The translations under genes were made by a program, and so were the position numbers. A DNA stretch of 64,000 nt, from assembly GCF_000317695.1 (NCBI RefSeq), contig NC_019771.1, positions 2,670,001-2,734,000 of the forward strand, given 5' to 3'. Shown here piece after piece: positions 46,875-55,961 of the stretch. How positions within the stretch are numbered: the stretch's first letter is position 1; every line of letters starts with the position of its first letter. The stretch comes from Anabaena cylindrica PCC 7122. GTDB taxonomy: Bacteria; Cyanobacteriota; Cyanobacteriia; Cyanobacteriales; Nostocaceae. The notes under the pieces were generated by a model. It made no database searches and had not been told where the DNA came from. It saw nothing but the letters and a program-made list of their open reading frames with translations.

Positions 46875-49800
46875 ATTTTTTTTGATTCAAAATTGATAAA
46901 ATCAACAGTAGGAAGAGCGCGATGGTCAATTTTGCCGTTAGTAGTTAAGGGGAAAGACTCTAACGCCACAAATGCAGAAGGAATCATGTAATCTGGTAAC
47001 TTCTGTTTGAGGTATTCACGTAGTTGATGAGATATTTCTGATGGAGAGTTTTGGTTTGATTTAGAAATAATATAAGCAACTAATCTTTTATCACCAGGAA
47101 TATCTTCTCTCGTGATAACTTTCGCTGCTTTCAGATTTGGATGTTGATTTAATACTGCTTCGATTTCTCCTAATTCTATTCTAAATCCGCGAATTTTTAC
47201 TTGATTATCAATTCTTCCTAGATACTCAATCTCACCATTAGGTAAATACCTTCCTAAATCTCCTGTTTTATAAAGACGCGCTTTTGCTTGATTATTAAAA
47301 GGATGAGAAATAAACCTTTCAGCAGTTAATTCTGGTCGATTTAAATAACCTCGTGCTAAACCTGCTCCTCCTACATATATTTCCCCAGTCACACTAATAG
47401 GTACTGGTTGCAAAAATTGATCTAAAATATAAACTTGCGTATTAGCAATAGGTCTTCCAATGGGAACAGAACTACCAAACTGCATTCCCCGCATCATCGA
47501 ATAGTAGCAAGTAAAAGTCGTGTTTTCCGTAGGTCCATAACCATTGATTACCTGACAATTGTCTAGAGCTTCCACAACTCGTTGCACAGTCGCAAGTGAT
47601 AACACATCCCCACCGGCTAACAACTGACGCAAAGGTTTTAAATCCTCTAGTCTTTGGTCTACCATGAGATGAAATAGTCCCGCTGTCAGCCATAAAGTTG
47701 TAATCTTGTAACGGTGGATAGATGCAGCTAAATCTTCCAGAGTCGGAATGGGTGCAGGAAAAATAACTAACCTTCCCCCATTGAGTAAACTACCCCAAAT
47801 CTCAAATGTCGAAGCGTCAAAAGCTAGCGGTGCAAGTTGCAAAAATACTTCTTCGCTGCTCAAATTCGCATAATTAGTTTCTTTGACTAATCGCACTACA
47901 CCAAGATGGAGAACACAAACTCCTTTCGGTTGTCCTGTAGAACCTGATGTGTACATGACATAGGCTAGGTTTTCCGGGTTTGCACCATTGCTCACTTTTT
48001 CCTGGTTTTCTAATTCAATGGCTTTGCTATCAGTATCTAAACAAATAACTGTGGCTTGATGTTCTGGCAGTTTTTCTACTAGATGCTGTTGTGTTAATAG
48101 TATTGATACTTGGGAATCTGATAACATGAATGCTAATCGCTCTTGGGGATAGACAATATCTAAAGGTACGTAAGCTCCTCCGGCTTTGAGAATGCCTAAT
48201 ATGCCGACAATCATTTCAAGTGAACGTTCTGTGCAAATACCAACTAAAACCTCTGCTTTCACTCCCAATGTTTGCAGATAATTTGCTAATTGATTAGCAC
48301 GTTTATTGAGTTCCCGATAAGTAAGTTGTACCTGCTCAAACACCACTGCCACTGCATCTGGTGTTCTTTCTACTTGTTCTTCAAATAATTGATGGATACA
48401 TTGATCTTGGTGATAATCTGTCTGAGTTTGATTCCATTCAATTAATAACTGATGTTTTTCTTTTTCTGTAATCAGAGGCAATTCCCAAATACATTGATGG
48501 GGAGCAGCCAATATCCCAGACAATAACATCTGGAAATGTTGTATCATTCGCTCTATTGTAGAACCATCAAACAGATCCGTATTATATTCCCACTCACCTA
48601 TTAATTGTCCATTTCGTTCTGACATTGATAAAGTGAGGTCAAATTTTGCAGTTTGTACTAATGCTTCTAAAGCTGTAACAGTCAAATTTGGTAATTGTAA
48701 TTCTCCCATCAGTGCATTCTGCAAAGCAAACATCACCTGAAATATAGGAGTATGACTTAAATTTCTTTCTGGTTGCAACACCTCCACTAACTGCTCAAAT
48801 GGTACATCCTGATGAGTGTATGCTTCTAAACATACCCTTCGGACTCGACTGAGTAATTCTCTAAAACTGCGATGCTCACCTAAATCAGTTCTTAAAGCTA
48901 AAGTATTTACAAAAAAGCCGATTAATACCTCAATTTCTCTGCGGTTACGTCCCGCAATGGGAGTTCCGACAATCACATCTTTTTGACCACTGTAACGGCA
49001 AAGTAATATTTTAAACGCTGTCAGTAAAGTCATGAATAAAGTCACTCCCTCTTCTTGGCACAGAGATTTGAGACTTGCAGTTAATTCTTTTGAGAAGATG
49101 AAGAATTTTGTTGCCCCAGCATAAGTTTGCACTTGGGGACGGGGACGATCTGTGGGCAATTCTAATACTGGTAAAGTCCCACCTAATTGCCGTTTCCAAT
49201 AATTCAATTGAGATTCTAAAACTTCCCCAGTCAGCCACTGCCTTTGCCAAAGTGTAAAGTCTGCATATTGAATAGGTAGTTGTCGTAACGGAGAAGTTAA
49301 ATCCTGGCAATAAGCCGTGTAAAGTGCTTTTAATTCCTCAAACAACACCCGAAAAGACCAGCCATCAAAAATAATGTGGTGAATGTTGATTAATAGGAGA
49401 TTATCTTCTGGACTCAATCGCAATAATTGGATACGAAATAGAGTATCTTCAGCTAGATTTAAAGATTTTTCTGCTTCTTGTTTAGCTATTTTTTCTGCTT
49501 CTGTTTCCCGTTGAAAATCAGGTAGTGATTGTAAGTCGATGATAGGTAAATTGAAGTCAAAATTATGAGTAATTACCTGAGTTGGTTGTCCGTTTACAAC
49601 CACAAAATTCGTTTGCAATATTTCATGCCGCTGTATAATTTCGTATAAGCTTTGTTCCAGTATATTGATGTTAAGTGAACCCAGAATTTTTAACCTATAG
49701 GCGATATTATATGCACTACTATTTGGTTTTAATTTGTCTAAAAACCAGAGACGCTGTTGAGCAAAAGAAAGTGGCAGATTTTCTTGCTGCTGTCTGGGTG

Positions 49801-52800
49801 TAATTGCCGCTACTAATACATCATCGGTTTGTTTTGTAATGCCAATCTGCTCAGAAATTTGAGCAATAGTAGGAAATTCAAATAATAAATATAGCGGGAT
49901 TTCTAAGTTAAAGCTTTGTCTGATGCGGGATATAACCTGGGTGGCTAGTAATGAGTGTCCTCCTAATTCAAAGAAGTTATCATCTATGCCTATGGTTTCT
50001 ATTTTGAGTACCTGACTCCAAATATGAGCGATAATTTCTTCTGTAGGTGTGCGTGGTGCAACATAATTACTTCCAGAATCTGCAAAATTAGGCGCAGGAA
50101 GAGAACGACAGTCAATCTTACCATTAGTAGTTAAGGGGAAAGACTCTAACACCACAAATGCAGAAGGAATCATGTAATCTGGTAACTTCTGTTTGAGGTA
50201 TTCACGTAGTTGATGAGATATTTCTGATGGAGAGTTTTGGTTTGATTTAGAAATAATATAAGCAACTAATCTTTTATCACCAGGAATATCTTCTCTCGTG
50301 ATAACTTTCGCTGCTTTCAGATTTGGATGTTGATTTAATACTGCTTCGATTTCTCCTAATTCTATTCTAAATCCGCGAATTTTTACTTGATTATCAATTC
50401 TTCCTAGATACTCAATCTCACCATTAGGTAAATAGCGAGCTAAATCACCAGTTTTATACAATCTACTCTCTGCTGCCTGATCAAACGGATTAGAGATGAA
50501 TTTCTTTTGTGTTAACTCTTTGGCATTGACATAACCTCTTGCCAATCCCGCACCCCCAATGTGCAATTCCCCTGGTATATTGATGGGAACTGGTTGCAGA
50601 TATTCGTCTAAGATGTAGGTTTTGACGTTAGCTATGGGACGACCAATAACTGGCTTGATGTTAGCTATTTGTATCAAACACAGTGTGGTATCTACAGTGC
50701 ATTCTGTTGGACCGTAGACATTATAAAACTTAATATTTTGAGCCTGTGCTAAAGTTGTCCACATAGATTCATCAATCGGTTCTCCCCCTACGAGTACATA
50801 TTGAGGAGCAGCATCACTTTCCAGTAATCCTGCTGCAATCAACAGTCTCAGATGCGATGGAGTGCAGTCCAACACATCTATTTTTTGCTGCTGCAAGTAG
50901 GACAACATCGCATTTCCATCAAATCGTACCTTTTCTGGCACTATGTTCAGACTATGACCATATATAAGTTGAATAATCTGTTTAACGGAAGTATCAAAAG
51001 TTAAAGACCCATTCAAACTGACTCGCAAGGGGAAATTCTGGTGATCAGAATAGATGGCTTGATGTAGGCCATTGGCAAGATTCACAACGGAGGAATGCTG
51101 AATCATTACTCCTTTTGGCTCTCCCGTTGAACCTGAAGTGTAGATTGCATAAGCCAAGTTTTTAGGTTGAATTTCACAGACAGGATTTGATTCTATTGAT
51201 TGAGAGATCAAAAGCCAGTCAGTATCTAAGCAAATCAGTTCTACTTGGTGTTGTGGAAGCCTTGCACTTAGATGTTTTTGGGTCAGCAACACTGGAACTT
51301 GCCCATCTTGGAGCATCAATAGCAAACGTTCAGTTGGATACCGTGGGTCAAGGGGTAAATAAGCACCACCTGCCTTGAGAATGCCCAGTATTCCCACAAT
51401 TATGTCCAGCGTTAAGGAAACTTCTTCTATAGAGTCTCGCTCCATACACAAGCCCACCAGCACATTTGCACCTACACCCAAAGACTTCAAGTAGTGTGCT
51501 AATTGATTTGCCCGTTGATTAAGTTCTCGATAAGTCAGTTGTTCATTTTCAAACATCACTGCAACAGCATCAGGTGTTCTCTTTACCTGTTCTTCAAACA
51601 ACTGATGAATACATTTATCTTGGGGATAATCTAACTCTGTTTGATTCCATTCAACTAATAACTGATGTCTTTCTCTTTCTGTTAGTAAAGGTAATTGCCA
51701 AATATTTTGCTCAGGTGTAGCCAATATCCCAGATAATAACACCTGGAAATGCTCTATCATTCTTTCTATCGTTGAACTATCAAATAAATCTGTATTATAT
51801 TCCCATTCACCTATTAATTGTCCATTTTTTTCTGCCATTGACAGAGTGAGATCAAATTTAGCAGTTTGTTTTGGTGGCTCTAAAGCTGTTAAATGCAAAT
51901 TTGGTAATTCTAATTCTTCTAGTGGTGCATTTTGTAAAACAAACATCACCTGAAATATCGGAGTATGACTTAAATTTCTTTCTGGTTGCAGTACCTCAAC
52001 TAACTGCTCAAAGGGGACATCTTGATTAGTGTAGGCTTCTAAACATACTTGTTTAACTTGATTTAGTAATTCTCGAAAGATAGGATTATGACTTACATTA
52101 GTCCGTAAAGCCAAAGTATTCACAAAAAAGCCTATCAACCCCTCAATTTCTCTACGGTTACGTCCCGCAATGGGAGTTCCTACTATCACATCTTCTTGAC
52201 CACTGTAGCGACAAAGTAATACTTTAAATGCTGTTACTAGGGTCATGAATAAAGTCATGCCCTCTTTTTGTGAAAGTGATTTGATATTGGCTGTTAATTC
52301 TGGTGATAAAATGAAGGTTTTTGTGGCTCCTGCGTAGGTTTTTATTCTGGGACGAGGACGGTCTGTTGGTAATTCTAATATGGGTAAAGCCCCCCCTAAT
52401 TGTTTTTCCCAGTAATTTAACTGTGATTCTAAAACTTCTCCAGAAAGCCACTGTCTCTGCCACAATGTAAAGTCTGCATACTGAATAGGTAGTTGTGGTA
52501 ATGGAAAATTTACACCCTCATAATAAGCTGTGTAAATTGCTTTTAATTCATCAAATAAGACTCCAAATGACCAACCATCAAATATAATGTGGTGAAGATT
52601 AATTAACAATATATGCGATTCGGCATTCAATTGCAATATTTTAATGTGAAATAGATCATCTGTAACTAAATTAAAAGGCTGCTTTGCTTCTTGTTTAGCT
52701 ATTTTTTCTACTTCTAGTTTTTGTTGATCCTCAGTCAAGGATTGTAAATCAATGAGGGGTAAACTGAAGGTATTTTTAGCAGTAATTACCTGTTTTGGTT

Positions 52801-55639
52801 GTCCGTCTATAGAAATAAAATTCGTGTGGAGTATTTCATGACGTTGAATGATTTTACTAATGCTTTTTTCTAGGATGCTGATGTTCAGCAAACCCTGAAT
52901 TTGTAATCGATAAGGAATATTATAGGCAGTGCTATTTGGTTCTAATTGATCTAGAAACCAAAGTCGTTGTTGGGCAAAGGAAAGTGGTATATTCTTTTGT
53001 TGTTTTCTCGGTTCTATTGCTGTTATAGATAGGTTATTGGTTGTGCTGATTTGTGAGGATAATTGGGATATTGTGGGAAATTCAAATAATATCCTAAGTG
53101 GTATTTCTCCATTTAAGGTTTGTCTAATACGAGAGATGATTTGGGTCGCTAGTAATGAATGTCCACCTAATTCAAAGAAGTTATCATCAATGCCGATTTC
53201 TGCTACCTTGAGTACCTGACTCCAAATATTAGTGATAATTTCTTCTGTGGGTGTGCGAGGTGCAACATAATTCTTTGCAGCAGATGAAAAATCAGGCGCA
53301 GTAAGAGAACGATAGTCAATTTTACCATTAGTAGTTAAGGGGAAAGACTCTAACACCACAAAGGCAGAAGGAATCATATAATCTGGTAACTTCTGTTTGA
53401 GGTATTCACGTAGTTTATGAGATATTTCTAATGGAGAGTTTTGGTTTGATTTAGAAATAATATAAGCAACTAATCTTTGATCACCAGGAATATCTTCTCT
53501 AGTAATAGCTTTAGCTTCCCTCACAATAGAATGTTGGTTTAATACTGCTTCGATTTCTCCTAATTCTATTCTAAATCCGCGAATTTTTACTTGGTTGTCA
53601 ATACGACCTAGATATTCAATATCACCATTAGGTAAATAGCGAGCTAAATCCCCAGTTTTATACAATCTTGTTAGCGAAGTTCCTCTGTTAGCGAAGCTCT
53701 CCCAAAGGGAGCAAAATGTATTATCAAAAGGGTCGAAAATGAATTTATCTTCTGTTAATTTCGGTTGGTTTAAATAACCCTGTGCTAAACCTTCGCCACC
53801 AATATGTAACTCTCCAGCTATACCGATAGGAACGAGATTTTTTTGTTGATTCAGAATATATACCTTGCGGTTCGGTAATGGACGGCCAATGGGAATATTT
53901 GTGTAAGATTCTATTGATGTATTTTCTTGATTAATTGTAAAAGTGATTGCTGTTATGGTTGTTTCAGTTGGTCCATAAGCATTGATTAAACGTATTCTTT
54001 TGAGTGGACTATTTTGCCAGATTTTCAAACTTTCTACTGGTAATGCTTCACCACCGCAAATAACTAATCTGAGTTGATTGGGAACATTAGTAAAAGCATT
54101 TTCTGTTAAAAATAGTAACCATTGAGTGAAATAGGCTGGAGGGATATTAACAACTGTTAAACCATAATCAATTAATTTTTGATGAAATTCCCCAAGAGTT
54201 AATAATTTTGTATCAATTAATATTAAGGTTGCTCCAACTGCTAAAGTTGGTAAAATTTGCTCTAAAGAAACATCGAAACTCAGAGATGCAAATTGTAAAA
54301 TGCGATCACCGGAGGTGGATGTTCCACCATCGCTCGAATTGAGTTGATAATGTTCAATGATATTCTGAGAATGATGTGCGATCGCTTGATGAGAAATTAA
54401 AACCCCTTTTGGTGTTCCTGTTGAACCAGATGTATAAATAACATAAGCCAGATTTTCCCCAGTTACACAACTTTGTAGATTATTTGTAGATTCTGTGGCA
54501 ATCTTCTCCCAATCTGCATCTAAGCTCACAACTTGCAGCGAATTTTCTGATAACTTAGCAGCTAAAGATGCTTGAGTTACAAGAATGGAAACCTGCGAAT
54601 CCTCGATCATAAATCTGAGGCGTTCTTGAGGATAAACCGGATCTAGCGGTAAATAGACACCCCCAGCTTTGAGGATTCCTAATAACCCAACAATTCTAGC
54701 TAAGGATGTTTCTAAACACAATCCTACTAATTTATCGGCATTGACTCCTAATTTTTGCAGATAATTTGCTAATTGATTAGCACTTTCATTGAGTTCTTGA
54801 TAAGTAATTTGTTGATTTTCAAACACTACTGCAATAGCATCTGGTGTGTTCTCTACCTGTTCCTCAAATAACAAATGTATGCATTTATCCTGGAGATAAT
54901 CTACCTCAGTTTGATTCCATTCAACCAATAATTGATGTCTTTCTGTTTCTGTAAGTAGAGGTATATCAGCGAGAGTTTGTTCAGGAAGATTAATTATATT
55001 TGTTAATAGAGTTTCTAGATGTCCTAACATTCGAGCTATGGTATCATCGGCAAACTTAGTTTGTTTATAGTCAATTTTTAGTAATAAATCTGATTCTGCA
55101 TCAACAGATAATATCAAAGGATATTCAAAACATTCTAATTTTTCATAATTTCCCAATATTACCAGCATCTCAAATAATGGTAATTCTAGAGGAATTTCAC
55201 TCCATTGTTGGATTTGTTCTAGAGGAGTAAACTCACACTCTGTCAAAGTAGACCATTGTCTTTGTAGTTCTCTCAACCATGATAAAACTGAAGCATCAGG
55301 GTCAACGGAAACTCGCACAGGTACAATATTAAAATCAGGTTTTTCGGTAGTTGAACCAAACAGAATATCTGTTTCTCTGGTATAGTGACTCAAAAGTAAA
55401 GCCATCACACCTTGAATGAGAGTATAAAGGCTTAATTTATTGTTCTTTAAAAACTTAGTCAAATCTGAAGTTTTACTGTTTGACAGGCGAATTTCTTGAG
55501 TTTGACGAGATAGATGTAAGGAGTCCGAAGAAGTTAACGAAGGTAATATAACAGGGGCTGTAAAACCCCGAAAAAAATCACGCCAGAATCTTTCAATATT
55601 TGAGCCGTAATTTAGAGAAGTATCTTCTATATTTTTCAT
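46853..55639 (-). CDS. Three-module non-ribosomal peptide synthetase
   Basis: This giant enzyme (2928 residues from ATG 55639; GAGA lies before it, and TTG 55651 is an alternative) assembles a peptide without ribosomes. Order: C-terminal half of a condensation domain lacking HHxxxDG (1-225), A1 (255-770), carrier 1 (GGHSLLA about 828), C2 (HHIIFDGWS about 1018), A2 (TSGSTGEPKG about 1500), carrier 2 (about 1894), C3 (HHIIFDGWS about 2091), A3 (TSGSTGQPKG about 2566). It ends at KKIYNHPII, where the frame breaks. Hand-read specificity residues: A1 DVENVCAIT (no assignment), A2 DTKDLGVVD (near the Glu code DAKDLGVVD), A3 DAFWLGGTF (near the Val code DAFWIGGTF). A1 carries a 17-residue repeat-derived insertion. 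No MbtH, PPTase or exporter gene is adjacent. Confidence 0.93.
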   Translation of the reverse strand: MKNIEDTSLNYGSNIERFWRDFFRGFTAPVILPSLTSSDSLHLSRQTQEIRLSNSKTSDLTKFLKNNKLSLYTLIQGVMALLLSHYTRETDILFGSTTEKPDFNIVPVRVSVDPDASVLSWLRELQRQWSTLTECEFTPLEQIQQWSEIPLELPLFEMLVILGNYEKLECFEYPLILSVDAESDLLLKIDYKQTKFADDTIARMLGHLETLLTNIINLPEQTLADIPLLTETERHQLLVEWNQTEVDYLQDKCIHLLFEEQVENTPDAIAVVFENQQITYQELNESANQLANYLQKLGVNADKLVGLCLETSLARIVGLLGILKAGGVYLPLDPVYPQERLRFMIEDSQVSILVTQASLAAKLSENSLQVVSLDADWEKIATESTNNLQSCVTGENLAYVIYTSGSTGTPKGVLISHQAIAHHSQNIIEHYQLNSSDGGTSTSGDRILQFASLSFDVSLEQILPTLAVGATLILIDTKLLTLGEFHQKLIDYGLTVVNIPPAYFTQWLLFLTENAFTNVPNQLRLVICGGEALPVESLKIWQNSPLKRIRLINAYGPTETTITAITFTINQENTSIESYTNIPIGRPLPNRKVYILNQQKNLVPIGIAGELHIGGEGLAQGYLNQPKLTEDKFIFDPFDNTFCSLWESFANRGTSLTRLYKTGDLARYLPNGDIEYLGRIDNQVKIRGFRIELGEIEAVLNQHSIVREAKAITREDIPGDQRLVAYIISKSNQNSPLEISHKLREYLKQKLPDYMIPSAFVVLESFPLTTNGKIDYRSLTAPDFSSAAKNYVAPRTPTEEIITNIWSQVLKVAEIGIDDNFFELGGHSLLATQIISRIRQTLNGEIPLRILFEFPTISQLSSQISTTNNLSITAIEPRKQQKNIPLSFAQQRLWFLDQLEPNSTAYNIPYRLQIQGLLNISILEKSISKIIQRHEILHTNFISIDGQPKQVITAKNTFSLPLIDLQSLTEDQQKLEVEKIAKQEAKQPFNLVTDDLFHIKILQLNAESHILLINLHHIIFDGWSFGVLFDELKAIYTAYYEGVNFPLPQLPIQYADFTLWQRQWLSGEVLESQLNYWEKQLGGALPILELPTDRPRPRIKTYAGATKTFILSPELTANIKSLSQKEGMTLFMTLVTAFKVLLCRYSGQEDVIVGTPIAGRNRREIEGLIGFFVNTLALRTNVSHNPIFRELLNQVKQVCLEAYTNQDVPFEQLVEVLQPERNLSHTPIFQVMFVLQNAPLEELELPNLHLTALEPPKQTAKFDLTLSMAEKNGQLIGEWEYNTDLFDSSTIERMIEHFQVLLSGILATPEQNIWQLPLLTERERHQLLVEWNQTELDYPQDKCIHQLFEEQVKRTPDAVAVMFENEQLTYRELNQRANQLAHYLKSLGVGANVLVGLCMERDSIEEVSLTLDIIVGILGILKAGGAYLPLDPRYPTERLLLMLQDGQVPVLLTQKHLSARLPQHQVELICLDTDWLLISQSIESNPVCEIQPKNLAYAIYTSGSTGEPKGVMIQHSSVVNLANGLHQAIYSDHQNFPLRVSLNGSLTFDTSVKQIIQLIYGHSLNIVPEKVRFDGNAMLSYLQQQKIDVLDCTPSHLRLLIAAGLLESDAAPQYVLVGGEPIDESMWTTLAQAQNIKFYNVYGPTECTVDTTLCLIQIANIKPVIGRPIANVKTYILDEYLQPVPINIPGELHIGGAGLARGYVNAKELTQKKFISNPFDQAAESRLYKTGDLARYLPNGEIEYLGRIDNQVKIRGFRIELGEIEAVLNQHPNLKAAKVITREDIPGDKRLVAYIISKSNQNSPSEISHQLREYLKQKLPDYMIPSAFVVLESFPLTTNGKIDCRSLPAPNFADSGSNYVAPRTPTEEIIAHIWSQVLKIETIGIDDNFFELGGHSLLATQVISRIRQSFNLEIPLYLLFEFPTIAQISEQIGITKQTDDVLVAAITPRQQQENLPLSFAQQRLWFLDKLKPNSSAYNIAYRLKILGSLNINILEQSLYEIIQRHEILQTNFVVVNGQPTQVITHNFDFNLPIIDLQSLPDFQRETEAEKIAKQEAEKSLNLAEDTLFRIQLLRLSPEDNLLLINIHHIIFDGWSFRVLFEELKALYTAYCQDLTSPLRQLPIQYADFTLWQRQWLTGEVLESQLNYWKRQLGGTLPVLELPTDRPRPQVQTYAGATKFFIFSKELTASLKSLCQEEGVTLFMTLLTAFKILLCRYSGQKDVIVGTPIAGRNRREIEVLIGFFVNTLALRTDLGEHRSFRELLSRVRRVCLEAYTHQDVPFEQLVEVLQPERNLSHTPIFQVMFALQNALMGELQLPNLTVTALEALVQTAKFDLTLSMSERNGQLIGEWEYNTDLFDGSTIERMIQHFQMLLSGILAAPHQCIWELPLITEKEKHQLLIEWNQTQTDYHQDQCIHQLFEEQVERTPDAVAVVFEQVQLTYRELNKRANQLANYLQTLGVKAEVLVGICTERSLEMIVGILGILKAGGAYVPLDIVYPQERLAFMLSDSQVSILLTQQHLVEKLPEHQATVICLDTDSKAIELENQEKVSNGANPENLAYVMYTSGSTGQPKGVCVLHLGVVRLVKETNYANLSSEEVFLQLAPLAFDASTFEIWGSLLNGGRLVIFPAPIPTLEDLAASIHRYKITTLWLTAGLFHLMVDQRLEDLKPLRQLLAGGDVLSLATVQRVVEALDNCQVINGYGPTENTTFTCYYSMMRGMQFGSSVPIGRPIANTQVYILDQFLQPVPISVTGEIYVGGAGLARGYLNRPELTAERFISHPFNNQAKARLYKTGDLGRYLPNGEIEYLGRIDNQVKIRGFRIELGEIEAVLNQHPNLKAAKVITREDIPGDKRLVAYIISKSNQNSPSEISHQLREYLKQKLPDYMIPSAFVALESFPLTTNGKIDHRALPTVDFINFESKKIYNHPII
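46876..46883 (-). other. A8 homopolymer at the NRPS frame junction
   Basis: Eight A residues on the coding strand (T on plus). Upstream frame: ES-KK-IYNHPII-stop. Downstream frame: KN-IQPSDNLELQLIK, the normal spacer before a carrier domain. A nine-A run would join them exactly (9888 coding bases in total, divisible by three). Homopolymers of this length are prone to sequencing error, replication slippage and RNA polymerase slippage. Confidence 0.8.
46945..47250 (-). repeat. Near-identical duplicated A-domain segment (A3 copy)
   Basis: About 300 bases coding for the end of A3 (from YLGRIDNQVKIRGF to MIPSAFVALES) match the same part of A2 (about 50137-50442) with a single visible change (GCC/ACC) over the portion compared by eye. 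The A1 version (about 53330-53640) is clearly more diverged. This indicates recent gene conversion between modules. Confidence 0.8.
53668..53714 (-). repeat. Palindromic repeat inserted in-frame in NRPS A1
   Basis: On the plus strand this holds a direct repeat GTTAGCGAAG (53670-53679 and 53687-53696) and a hairpin CTCCC-AAA-GGGAG (53699-53711). It adds about 17 residues (TFCSLWESFANRGTSLT) between motifs A6 and A7 (before RLYKTGDLARYL), where A2 and A3 have only four to six. The reading frame is kept. Confidence 0.7.
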
Positions 55640-55961
55640 AATCAATCTCAATTTTTTTCTAAATCATTTTAACTAAATTGTCTAACTTATAGCATTTCCT
55701 AGTCTAAAGAAGTACAAAATTATCTGCGTACCCTGCGGGAAGCAAGCTATATCTGCGTCCATCTGCGTTTAATTATTACTGCTTGTACCTCACTTGAATG
55801 GGAATTACCATCAGTCCTGATTGATCTTGATACAAAATTTCTATCAAGATGTAGTTTATTGTCTGAAAAGTAGTTGATTCCCCCGCTAAACTCCGGGTTT
55901 AACGGGGGAATCTTTAGTTTAAGCAGAAAGCACTATCACCGAAATTGCTATTGCTAGTGAT
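55640..55961. other. Spacer between NRPS and surface-protein genes
   Basis: Contains the strong hairpin at 55876-55912 and a repeat-type patch with TCTGCGT motifs (about 55722-55770). The NRPS promoter should lie between these and 55639. No gene seen. Confidence 0.5.
55876..55912 (-). terminator. Strong hairpin after the SdrD-B surface protein gene
   Basis: GATTCCCCCGCTAAAC, a five-base loop, then GTTTAACGGGGGAATC: a 16-bp stem with one mismatch. It lies 50 bp after the stop of the surface-protein gene (minus strand) and before the NRPS start, so it probably ends that transcript and insulates the NRPS. No long T-run follows on the minus strand (AACTACTTTTC). Confidence 0.6.

Noticed and set aside
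48500..49310. Open frames on either strand inside the NRPS and surface-protein genes
   Set aside because: They are shadows of repeated domains in other frames and have no start signals or family patterns.
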